From Azolla pinnata (lineage: Eukaryota; Streptophyta; Polypodiopsida; Salviniales; Salviniaceae): a DNA stretch of 58,516 bases. The notes beneath the pieces are model-generated. The model worked only from the letters and a program-made list of their open reading frames with translations. It was not told where the DNA came from and searched no databases. A program made the translations under genes and the position numbers. The stretch spans positions 1 to 58,516 of the forward strand of contig JBBBWG010028389.1 in NCBI GenBank assembly GCA_037176905.1, read 5' to 3'. Shown here one piece after another: positions 11,901 through 22,605 of the stretch. Every line of letters begins with the position of its first letter. Position 1 is the first letter of the stretch.

Positions 11901-13696
11901 TTCTCTTGCATTGCAATCGTCTGAAGCTTAAACACAATGTCAGCATCTTTGATCCTAGGGAACATCAGCCTCCGACATTGGGAGACAGCAGAGCGTGGCA
12001 GAGGCTCTAAATCTGTTGTGATCAGTATAAAAACAGCATAACTCGGTGGCTCTTCCATGGCTTTCAGCAGAGCCTTCCATGCCTCTGAAGTCAATGCATG
12101 GCATCCATCCACAATGAAAACCTTATACCGGGAACTTGATGGGGGTAGTGAGATGTGCTTGAGGAGAAGATTCATGCTTTCAGCATTATTGATAGTCGAT
12201 GCATCGACCTCCTTGACATCATAATTCTGCCCTTCGCTGTGCACCGTGCATTGATTACACACACCGCAAGGCCTCAGCTCCTCTATCGACAAGCAATTCA
12301 TCGCACGTGTAAATATCTTCGCTGAAGATGTCTTCCCTGTCCCTCTGGGTCCACAAAATAGATATACGGGGGCTATCGCGCCTCGTAGAATCGCATTTCT
12401 TAATGATTCGACCACCATATTTTGCCCAATGAGATCCTTAAAACTGTTTGGACGATACTTCTGGCTCAAACTCCTGTGAACATTAGCACCTGCATTCTTC
12501 TTTTGTCTTCTCAGAACAAGAGTCCCCTGGCTTTCTACTTGCCTATTAGAAACAACATAATCTCTTCTCAACCGGCTTGCTCTTTTGCAGTGATGCTCGA
12601 AACGGCTCAATCTCTTATTGTTCCCTGCTTCCCCATCTACATGTGCAGAGGAGGATGTGAACCCATCGCTTAAATCATGATAAGGTTCTGGGTCTGTCAT
12701 TAATGGGGCAGTTTCGCTATCAGAATCAAACGATGAGAGCGACCTCTCCGAGTTGCATTTATATCCCACCCTACCTCTTCTTACGACTCTTCTTCTCGAA
12801 ACACGAAAACAGTTCCCAGTTGACACAATGGCAGGGCCCTCTCTGGTATGATTGTTGTTAGATCTATGCCGTGGCATACCACATCTGGAGGTCTCAGAAT
12901 CATCCGCATCATCTCTGTATCGTTCATTCTCAGACAGACCTCCTTTCCCAATACAGTGTTTCCCTTGATGATTATGCACAGCAGCACAGTTCCTATTCCG
13001 TGATCGTGCAACCGATTTATCTTTGTCGTGAGGTTTAGAGCCAGCAAGAGCAAGCCCTTGACTATCTTCTAAGGACGATTGGAAGCACCTTTCATGGAGG
13101 TAGGACTCCAAGCTAGTTAGTGGAAAAACCTGGTCAGAACTCCTTCTTTTGAGGGACTCTTTTGGTTTAGGTTGAATGAGCACACGAGGACGTGAGTGTA
13201 TTTCAACAGCTTGGATGTTCCTCCTGCGGCCTCTGTCGAGCTCCAAATGAATATCTTTCTTGGTTCTAGACAGACGTGATACCGTAGGCTGCTTCAGCTT
13301 AGGCGAACCTTTCTTGTCAGCCATGCTGGGCAGAGGGTTTCCACTCAATCTTGAATTACAGGCATCCTTGGGCCTACATGATGTTGCAATCTCTGAATGT
13401 TGAGTAGACCATACCTTTGCTTGTCTACCAACATCCCAAGATTCTGCAGAAATCTCGTCGAGCATATCTTTGCCCTCCTTATCTCTGCTGAAGGACCTCC
13501 TTGTATAAGCACCACTTGGAGGACCGGCATGATCCCTTGGGATCATGATCGGCTCATTTGCAATGCCATCAGAAAGGCAGCTTTTAGATTTAGACCTCCG
13601 AAAGGATGCTTGCTCCAGTATTGCAACAGAAGTAGTAGTAGTAGTAGTAGTGAGTGGGGAAGCTCGCCGAGCACATTTGGGTGTTTTGGCATGCAT
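8934..13696 (-). CDS. STICHEL-like protein with DnaX-type AAA+ domain
   Basis: Plant STICHEL family: proteins with a region like the DNA polymerase III gamma/tau clamp-loader subunit; Arabidopsis STICHEL controls trichome branching. Six exons: 13696-11768, 11526-11328, 11223-10681, 10578-10125, 9902-9830, 9185-8934; 1150 codons in phase. The ATG at 13696 starts MHAKTPKCARR. After a basic N-terminal half come QKYRPNSFKDLIGQ, Walker A GPRGTGKT (residue ~449), a CGVCNQC zinc motif and IVDGCHALTSEAWKALLKAM, where the Walker B site lacks the usual second acidic residue. Then FRDAENMLDQLSLLG, a domain III helix set (SGVEPLALTTQLADMITDIL) and EKQLRACDYRITWLTAAFLQ, all characteristic of the family. 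The final exon encodes a Cys-rich tail (MKHIQSCQHCFNLQPF); its acceptor CCAG at 9186 has a poor pyrimidine tract and is the least certain junction. No organellar signal is obvious. Confidence 0.92.
9345..9829. repeat. degenerate ~60 bp minisatellite filling the last STICHEL-like intron
   Basis: Roughly eight diverged copies of a unit containing TTACAAATGCAAATGTGATT, GGATCCAATTGC and TTCAACATGTACAC. The repeat occupies nearly all of intron 5 (9186-9829) and stops at the donor GTGAGT of the exon ending at 9830. Copies are too diverged to set an exact period by eye. Confidence 0.6.
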
Positions 13697-15284
13697 GAGG
13701 CTGATTGGAGAGCTTGAGTTGGGGAAAGGAATCAATGGAAGAAAGCACAGAAAACACACAACCAGTTGAGCTCTGTGAGTGGTGAGTACCCTGAACAGGG
13801 GAGAATCAAGGCCAAAATGGATTCTTTGGCGTTCAACTTGCTTTCTGGGGCAGGATCCACATGCTCTTGGGTGTGCATTTATTTATGCATTCATTCAAAA
13901 GGAAGCCATTCACAACGAAATCGGATAGGTACCAGCAGCATCCGGCAGAGGCAACAGTGCTCCTTTCCTACACATAAATGTTGCTGATACTTCCTTTACT
14001 TTCCATGAACCTGAGGAAATAAATGAAGGAGAGAAGAGAAGACAAAATCAGGAGGCTATTTACGGTCAAAGACAACGCTTGTACTCAAATGAGAATAGCC
14101 TGAGAACGGTTGAGAACAGCCCAAATCAAGAGTAGAACACTTACAATGCAAAAGGAGAGACCCGAATGTAGTCTGTTACTGGTGATATATATTGCTAGCC
14201 CATGAAGCTAGCGGCTAAAGCAAGGCCATTCAAGATTCAGATGGATGAAAAACCCTAAACTGGCAGTATCACTAGCATCTCCTGCACACTGCTTGAGCAG
14301 ATCAATGGATGCTCAAATGGGGCAGAAGTGTACTATCAGAACAATCTCAGATTCAAAGTGTCCTTACTGTTAGGACCGGCTAAACCTGACATTCCTTTTG
14401 CTACACTGCTTCCAGGTAACAATTTCTAAACAGCCGAATCCTTCTAGCTACAAGTAGTTACTACAGCCACAACCACTAGATGTTGCATACATCCGAGTTC
14501 CCTTTCTTCGCTGTACTGTGAGATTAATAGACACATAAACATCTACTTCCATCCATAATCAATGGAGATCTTTCTTCTGCTCCTTGCTGACTTCACAACT
14601 AGCTAGTTGTTACTACTCATTCCATCATCAGTACACCACCCCTCACTTTCCCTCTCTCTCTCTCTCTCTCTAAATCTATGGATATGCATCCAAAATGCAA
14701 GCACATACACACCACTTTATGTGTGCTTCTGTCAAATAAGTACTCTTTTTTTTACTCACATGAAGGTACGCAGGATAAAAACAGAGGGTCCAAAGCAAAA
14801 GCACTCAGAAGAGAAGAGAAGGGCCTTCTTTCTGAGGTCTTCCATTCTCTCTCTATCTCGGGCCATGGAAATCTCTCTCTTTCTCTAGACTTCCCCCATC
14901 TCTCTCTCTCTCTCTCACCCTTTTCCCGCAAAGTCCTCAGAAAAAAGCAAATGAATGTGGTGACATGTGTGCGGGGGGGGGAAGGGAGCTGGACTCACTG
15001 TTCGTGTGATGATGGCGATGACGACCATTGGGTTTCCTTTGATTTCTTGCGAGGTAAGAGCGATCGATGGTGGGGCAGGGGAGGAGCCAATGCTGCTGCT
15101 GCTGCTGTTGTTCCAGTGCTTGAAAGCCCCATTTGATCTCGCCGATCGGCTTTCTCTGTTTCTGTGCGTGTCAGAGAAGAACAGAGAGAGAGAGAGAGAG
15201 AGATTGAGGAAGACTGGTTCTTGGGGATGGGGCCCCCTGCGCCATCGCCCATCAGTCATGGTGATGATGATGACGGATGGGAAT
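13697..15284. other. 5' flank of STICHEL-like gene with CT/GA microsatellites
   Basis: The frame of the STICHEL-like ORF stays open 63 bases upstream of the chosen ATG without another ATG. Beyond that the DNA holds (CT)n runs at about 14652-14671 and 14900-14918, (GA)n at about 15183-15204, a G-run near 14973 and (CTG)n at about 15091-15108, typical of plant promoters and long 5'UTRs. No gene is recognisable. Confidence 0.5.
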
Positions 15285-16430
15285 GTGGCACATGCACATG
15301 CACATGCACATGCACATGCATGTGGGCATGGAGGTAATGCATGTGAATGCATGTATGCCCACGTGCATATGGATTTGGACCTGTGAATGAACGTGATGTG
15401 CATGGACATGTGCATGCCTGCATGCACATACATGCATGTGGGCATGGAGGCAATGCATGTGAATGCATGGTATGCCCACGTGCATATGGGTTTGGACCTG
15501 TGAATGAACGTGATGTGCATGGACATGTGCATACCTGCATGCATGTGGGCATGGAGGCAATGCATGTGAATGCATGGTATGCCCACGTGCATATGGGTTT
15601 GGACATCCATGTATGTATGTGCATGCATGTATGAGTGGGTGGATGGGACGCCCACATGCATATCCCGGATGTATATGCCGATGGGCATGGACATGATTGC
15701 CACCCGCATGCATGTCCCGGATGTATGTATGTGCATGTGCACATGGACATATGTATGTGGGCGGATATGTATATGCATGTGGACATGCCCACATGCATAC
15801 GCCGGATGTACATCCATGTGGACATGGACATGTGCATGGGGTGAATGTTTATATATCGGCATGTGGACATACGCGGGATGTATATGCATGTGGACATGGA
15901 CATATTCATGTGGATGGATATATATGCTTGTGGACACGGACATATTTATGTGGGTGGAATGCGCCGGATGTGTGGACATGGACATATGTATGTGGATGGA
16001 TTGATGCCCACATGCATCTGTCGGATGTATATGCACGTGGTCATGGACATATGTATATGGATGGATGGATGGATGGATGGATACCACCGCATACATGCAT
16101 ACGCAGTGGACATGACATATGTATGGGATGCGGTACGCCAACATGCGCATGCATGTGGACATGGGTATATGTATATGTGGGCGGGCAGTGCCCCGCATGC
16201 ACATGCATTCGGGGACACCGCATGTATATGTATGTCGACATGGGCATGTGCATGTGGGCTATGGATCCACGTATGGATGCATGGCACACATGCACGTGCA
16301 TATGGACGTAGATGTATGTACAGATGTGAATGGATGGGTGTCGTTCACATGACATGGATGCATGCATGTGAATGGAGTGATATGCATCTGCAGTGGTCAT
16401 ATGGTCATATGGACATGGACATGTGGATCC
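15285..16430. repeat. 1.1 kb CATG-rich, purine-pyrimidine-alternating satellite
   Basis: The region is built of degenerate units such as GCATGTGGACATGGACATAT and GTATGTGGATGG, with nested higher-order repeats: a ~110-120 bp block recurs at about 15320, 15435 and 15545, each containing GGCATGGAGGCAATGCATGT, GCATATGGGTTTGGAC and GAATGAACGTGATGTGCATG. The first part also has (ACATGC)n. Long stretches alternate purine and pyrimidine and are self-complementary over short distances (CATATG, CATG, TGCA). Stop codons are rare in several frames, so very long spurious ORFs arise on both strands. Confidence 0.85.
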
Positions 16431-18039
16431 ACTGCTCCAGCAACCATAGGCCAAATTGGCCCCATCTGATCGATGTAAGTGATCCGAGCGCATTCAGAAG
16501 TGCCACCTCCAGAAAACATGTATAAAGGTACTGACATGGCCATTCCACAGCAAGATTATCTATCAACTGAATCTGCAACTAGGCTCTCGGATCTAAGAGA
16601 GAGCGAGTTGTGAGCTACGACGCTGTGATCTATCTATCTATTTATCTATCGAACAGGCGTTTAAACTTTTGTTACGGTCTTGCTTGAAGCAGTATGTTGT
16701 TTGAGGACAATCCATCGATCCAATCAATCAAACCATCGTTCCTTACTATTACTCCAGAGCCGAAATGATTTTGTAGCCGTCGACGTTGGCCATCTGCTGG
16801 AGGTTGAAGGACGATGTAAAAAATAAAAAAAGGTCAAAGAATGAATATGATGGGCGATGCCATTGCAGAATGCTCCATTGGGCCATCATTGCAGAAAGAG
16901 CTATGGCTTCGGCCGATGCCTGTCTTGCCATCCCTAATACATTTACAGTTAGTTACCAGAGGAGCACTCATGCCCTTTTTTTTTTCTTTGAAATGGTAAA
17001 TGATCACATATGTCTTTGGTTGATCACTCAAACTCTTTGCCTTTTCCTCCAGCAATCCCACAAAGTTATTGCCATCGAACTTCATAGTTGAGATTAGACG
17101 TTGATGAACATCGTTGTGTGGAGATGATTGTCAATTCCATGGTTTTCTTTTCTCCTTTGCTCCCTTGCTCATTCGCTATCGGTCGATTTGATACAAATCG
17201 TTGACCTAATTGGGCAGATAGGCATAAGTGCATTCTGAATCGAGGGTGTTAGAATCGGCTAGTCATTAGGTTATGGGGAAGGCGAGACATGCATCGCCCA
17301 TATACAAACGCGAACACAAAATTGTAAAATGTACATGTTAAAGCAAGCGACTCTTCGTTGATTTTGAGAATTTGATGGGGTTTGCCTCTAATTTACCCAA
17401 GTGTTTTTTGTACATGGGGCGCACAACTCTACAATAACGATCGCAAACACAAGTTTCACGCATTACAAGAAGGACAAATGACAGGTGGAACAGTAAGGAG
17501 CTTCTGTTCAATGATCCACGAGATGCAACTAGGTATCGCAGTTGTGGATGTACCTGGTTTTTCTTACGCACATGGCTACAGCTGTTACAGAAGAAGCACT
17601 CAGGGTGGCAGCCTTCACGCTCCGTGGCGTGAAAGGGCCCACTAATTATCCGCATTGCTTCAAAGAGGGGAAAGTCCTCGCTTCAGAGAGCCCATTCGAA
17701 AGCCGATGATTCATCAATCTAGCAGCTCTTCCAACAACAGAAGGTCGAGCCGATTCATTGTCTCAAGTCTGGGTCGTAGATGCTGGCAAAAGGCCAGCTT
17801 CCGTCTTCGAGATCGGCATCCATGATATCTATCTTTGGCCACGTTTATAATCTCAAAACTGAATGAATCATTGAATGAATCATTGAATGAAAACTGAGTG
17901 ATCTGAATTGCCCAACTGATGAAGGAGTGAATGAAACCTGAGGGGCATTTGTGAATTGCCCAAAACATGAAGGAATGAACTGGAGGGGTACCTGGGGAAT
18001 TTCCATAAACCTGAAGGAAGGAAGGAAGGAAGGAATGAA
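16431..18039. other. intergenic DNA without a recognisable gene
   Basis: A short minus-strand open segment at 17655-17338 contains a LIM/zinc-finger-like phrase (CHPECFFCNSC) but no second zinc half and no consistent exon neighbours. A (GAAG)n run lies at about 18015-18045. Direct near-repeats of CTGAATGAATCATTGAATGA and GAAGGAATGAA occur at 17860-17985. Otherwise nothing is supported. Confidence 0.4.
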
Positions 18040-20046
18040 GGAAGGAAGTGCTTTCCCAAACCCTGCAGACAGGGCAAAACGCAGAACACAGGGAGATAGA
18101 GACGACGACGACGACGGATCCAGCCGCGCAATCCAACCAATTGGGTCCTCGGCTCCTGTTCGATCTCTGCACGTAAGTTCCTCCTCTCATCATCCAAATT
18201 GGGGTTTTGGGCTCTGGATTCTGGAGGGCTATCTGTACTTTTTAGGGTTGGAGTCCTTGATGTGATCTCAATCGATCGATCGAGTGATTTCACCGATTTT
18301 TTCGGCCAACGCTTCCTGTGATAAGTCTTATGCCGCGCCGGAAACATCTTCTAAGGTTTAATAGAATCATACGAGTTTTGTCCCCCTTTTGGCTTGATAT
18401 TGATTCCCCTGTATCTTCGTCGTCCTCTTCATCTTACGAAGACCATTGCTCAAATGTTAGATACCAAATGTCATGATGTGCCTTTATTGACCGGATTTCA
18501 GCTTCTTTGATCAATTTAGCATCGATTTTTGATCATTAATCTCGGAAGAGGAGTGTTGCTAATTAGTCATGTGTGATTTTGCCACACACGTATGTAACTG
18601 AATACTGTATAATTTGGCCATTCACCACTGGCTGATTTAGATCATCTTTCTGCCCATAAAGTTTCAGAGTTTCTCACTTACTACAGACTGGCTTTTATAT
18701 ATCACGCACAAACTTCTCCTTACTATAACACCTAGTTAATTCAGAAGTGCTGTCTTTTATTGCCCTGTACACCTTAGCATTTTAGAGGGACTGTATGATT
18801 TTACTATGTGATGAATGAATTATGAGGTGTTGAATTACCATACCCATCTGATTCATTTAGAGCGATTGTATGGTTTTTTAATCTTAAACGAGTTAATTTG
18901 AGTACGCCCCAGTTTATTGTCAAGTATGATAGCCTTGCTTGCAAAGCTCAAGAAAGCCAAATGTGGGATTTGTTTGGAAATTTCAATGGTTTTTTGCAAC
19001 ATAACTCGCAGGATTTTAATGGTGTGAATCTATTTTGGTCGTAAAGTACTTACCATACAATACTTATGGTAGGTAGTTTAAAAGTGCTTCCACTTTTTCT
19101 TGGAAAATACTTACAATATATATTCTAAAAATAAAATACCTAAAATACTTTAAATGCTTGTTATATTTGTATTGAAGCAAGCTGATTTTTTCAAGTATCA
19201 TTTGAATCATTTTATTGTTTAATAAACTCTACGACAAAGGGTTATTCTTATTTATCTCCTTAAGATTTACTTTGTGAAGGAAGCACAGTTTAATACAAGA
19301 ATACTTATGGATGTACAATAGATTGCGAAGATCAAACCATGCCGTGCACATGATACTGTTTGCCCTCTGTTTTTTCAAGCTTATATATGAACATAGCTGA
19401 CTAAAATGCCGATATGTTGTAGAATCTAACTCATGGGTTACTAGTTAGATGCACTGATATGATCTTGAAATCAAGATTTCTGATCCAGTTCTCACTCAGT
19501 TTCTCATACCTGATCCTTTTTGCTAATTTTTGTTGGTGAAAAGTCCTTATGAATCTGCTTTTCAATTCGTTTAGGACATGCTGATCTAGATATACACATA
19601 TTGAGTAACAGCTGTTATTAAAGCATTATCAAGGACTTAGAGCAAAGTCCCATCGGGACACGGTAGATCAATGTTTATATATCACTTTGAAGGATATTAA
19701 CAGATGTTCTAACACTTAGTTTTTTCATTTTTATTTCAACTTAGCAGGTGTGTGATTTTGAAATCTGGAACTCAAATAACTTAGATTTTCTCACACTGTA
19801 GAAAGTGTAAGAGTATCCAAGCACAAGTTTGCGCTCCTTAGGTACTAATGGAGATATCCAGCTGTAATTGATTTCTGACTTTTGTATCTAATGTTGTGCT
19901 ATGATTTGTGTAGACTAGAACTGAACATGCTGTATTTTTTCTTCATACTGAATAAATCCTTAGTGAAATGGGAGATGTCGTTTGTGACAATATTCTGTTG
20001 TTTTTTTCAGAAACACCTGACTATACCACATCATCCAGATATCATC
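18040..20046 (+). other. 5'UTR exon and first intron of the BET1-like SNARE gene
   Basis: A consensus donor GCAC/GTAAGT at 18173/18174 and an acceptor with a T-rich tract ending TTTTTTTCAG at 20010 bracket a ~1.84 kb intron directly before a 36 base leader (20011-20046) that ends at the SNARE ATG. This arrangement, a long AT-rich intron in the 5'UTR, is common in plants and often boosts expression. The transcription start near 18.0-18.1 kb is inferred from the GC-rich stretch only. Confidence 0.5.
19309..19377 (+). pseudogene. fragmentary copy of the BET1-like SNARE last exon inside its 5'UTR intron
   Basis: GATCAAACCATGCCGTGCAC at 19332 is followed by ATGATACTGTTTGCCCTC and TGTTTTTTC, matching the transmembrane-coding part of the SNARE last exon at about 21127-21175 with a few substitutions and a small deletion. 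Weaker similarity continues some 20 bases upstream. Same orientation, about 1.8 kb upstream of the true exon. It lacks flanking splice sites and the stop codon, so it is a dead fragment of a local duplication. Confidence 0.85.
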
Positions 20047-21208
20047 ATGGCTTTTAACAGGTACTTCTGAGATAATTTGCGTAACATTATTTGATTTATA
20101 CAACCAGGTTTTCTGATATAATATATAAGCAAGGTATAGAGAATCTGTTTGACGCCAGTGCTCTCTCAATAAAGTATAGATGACTAGTCTTTGTATACAA
20201 TATTGAAAAGTTTTGATACAAACTTCCGTTTCTAAACAAAACAGGCAAGGCCTAAGTAATCGTTGGCCTGCATCAAATGACCAGTTGCAAGTTAGAGTGG
20301 ATGTCTTGCAAGGCGATGTTGATGAAGAGATTGAAGGACTGCAAAGTAAAGTTAGAAAGCTGAAAGGGGTGAGTAAATAATTCTGCTATAGCTCCTTCAA
20401 AAAAATAAATTGTGGGATTTATATGGATACAATGCCCTTCGCGTACATATTTTTTATGTTCTCTATGTTTGTACAAGCACACTATCATTATAAAAGTATA
20501 TTTTAAGACTTATTGGAAATATATCATGAAAAAGAAAATAAAATGTAGGATTTATATGGATGGTATGATCTTTTCTTTTGCGTCTTTTTAATGCTGTCTG
20601 TTGTTTGGGTAAAAATGTACCAGAGAAACCATGTTTCTTGATAATGGAAATGTGTGAAATTTGTCATATTTTTCACATTGAAAATAGAGTCAGAAGTCTC
20701 CCGTGCTAGATGATGTTTTTGGTAATAGGTTCAAGACCAAAAGATTATTTATCTTGAATGAGGAAAGTGAAATTGGATGAATATAAATTAATGTGCTACC
20801 GATTTCCTATATATATGGTCTTTCATTGTATTTACTGTTTTGGCAGGTTGCTTTAGCCATAGAGACAGAAGGGAAATTCCAGAATGAATTACTGTCTCAG
20901 CTGGTAAACCAAATATAACGTTCATTGTAAAATAGGCTATACAGTTTACATCTGTTTGGTATACAATGAAGATCATAGAATGAGTTTGTTATAGAATAAA
21001 TATTAACAGAAAACATTAAATTGTTTGCTGCGTTTATTGTGTTCTGTAGGAATCTACAGTCATGAGGGCACAGGCAGAGCTGAAGAACACAATGAAAAGG
21101 TTGAATAAAAGTGTAATCCAGCGAGGATCAAACCATGTCGTGCACGTGATACTGTTTGCCCTCCTCTGTTTTTTCCTCGTGTACTTGTGGTCAAAAGTTT
21201 CTAAATAG
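20047..21208 (+). CDS. BET1-like Qc-SNARE (plant At1g29060-type)
   Basis: A small tail-anchored SNARE expected to act in ER-Golgi or intra-Golgi vesicle fusion as the Qc helix of a four-helix bundle. Four coding exons: 20047-20060, 20245-20368, 20847-20903, 21050-21208, total 117 aa, the normal size. The sequence starts MAFNRQGLSNRWPASNDQLQ, followed by VRVDVLQGDVDEEIEGLQSK, a heptad coiled-coil running to about residue 94 (ELKNTMKRLNKSVIQRGSNH), then one transmembrane segment VVHVILFALLCFFLVYLW and the short lumenal end SKVSK. The layout closely follows Arabidopsis At1g29060. All junctions are canonical GT-AG and phases agree. The first coding exon is only 14 nt and follows a 5'UTR intron. 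Confidence 0.93.
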
Positions 21209-22605
21209 GAAAACTATTCGAGTTCTGCTCAAACCAAGCAAAGAAGTCAAAGCCATTGTATTGTGAGTGCGCAAAATACTTGTATAGATATTCTTATATA
21301 AAGGGAGGTTCTGTAAAATGAGCTAGAAGTTCGTTCTTTCATTTGAAGTTGTGATAAGCTTCTTTCCTTCGAATCACAGAAAGGACTAAAAGAACCGAAA
21401 AATGTTTAGTTATAGGCTTGTTCACAACTATTCGATAAACTAGCATGTGAAGCAGTGTGCAAAGATTTAGTCCAAGGGCTTGCAAAGGGTGAGCTTGCTT
21501 TGAAAGCCTAAGCCTATGCATTAGAGGGGACTTGAGTGAAAAACTGAAAGGGAGTAGTAACTCTTTTTACTTTGACCTCAATATTAATACAAAGAAAATC
21601 TTCCCTTTTCCAAGAATGATCAGTATTTAATCTTCAATTCTTTAAATAGCGAAAAGAATAGAAAACTGATGTTAGACCATGGCTTGATCAGCTAAACGTG
21701 GAACACATTTATCACAAATTTATACGAATCACATAGCTGTATTTAAATCATTTACATATCCACAACTTTCCACAAGGTTGAGTGTGTCCAATTGATTTGT
21801 ACCAAATAGACGTATTAAAAACGTAGCAGTTCTTTAACCATATGATACATTTTATACTAGTTTGCAAGCACATTCTAATATGTGGAATGAAAAACACACC
21901 AGATCATCTCCAGGTTGTTCTCAAAATACTACATAACCCAACTCCAAATCGTATATATGCTATTTAGATTGTTGAGTGCCCTGCCTTACGAGGGATATGG
22001 GATTTCCTATCAGAAGCTTGTTTAGTCAAAGGATGCCTCCCAATATCTGTCCATCTATGATGAAACGCCCAACCCTTTTCAAGCATGATGGTGGAGGGGT
22101 GGAAGCTCCTGAATACCAACTCATAAAACTAAAAGAATACTCAAGTCATGCTCTTACAGCGGAAATGGTAGAAGCTCCATTAAAAATAAAAATCTCCACT
22201 GGAAAAGAGGAGATGTTTGATAAGGGCAATGATCAGATTTGTCATTAATTAGATTTTGTCATTGATGTCAAACATGTGACAACTAGGATTAGAGTGAAAC
22301 ATTTTCACACAAGATAAATGGTGGCATCTGGTTACCTTATACCTTCAGAAACTGAGACGTGGAGACTTGGAAGAATGACAACAAAAACAATGACACGCAG
22401 AAAGCTGGCATTAAGATCATTCGGCGTTTAATTCCATCTAGCATTGAATTGAATGTGGTTGGAAAATGCATATTCAAATTCGCATTAAATCGCACGCTCA
22501 TGTTCGGATCACATCAAAAAAATGTGTTTTCTTTCAGAAGATACATAATTAAATGATGTACATGATAGATGTGCCAGTCTAAGTGTATCTTATAGAATTC
22601 ATCTC
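21209..22605. other. convergent intergenic spacer
   Basis: This lies between the 3' ends of the plus-strand SNARE and the minus-strand YbaK-domain gene. It must hold both 3'UTRs and poly(A) sites. A 90-codon plus-strand open frame at 21976-22248 has no recognisable family and no splice context, so I do not call it. AT-rich, no repeats noted. Confidence 0.5.

Noticed and set aside
14915-16204. 429-codon minus-strand open frame and several overlapping long plus-strand frames rich in His, Met, Cys and Tyr
   Set aside because: They lie in the CATG-rich satellite where stop codons are rare on both strands and in several frames at once; the composition is a direct translation of the repeat.
17338-17655. 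LIM-domain-like phrase CHPECFFCNSC on the minus strand
   Set aside because: The first zinc half and the rest of the LIM fold are absent, neighbouring exons cannot be joined in phase, and alternative frames end differently. Could be a worn fragment, but the evidence is too thin.
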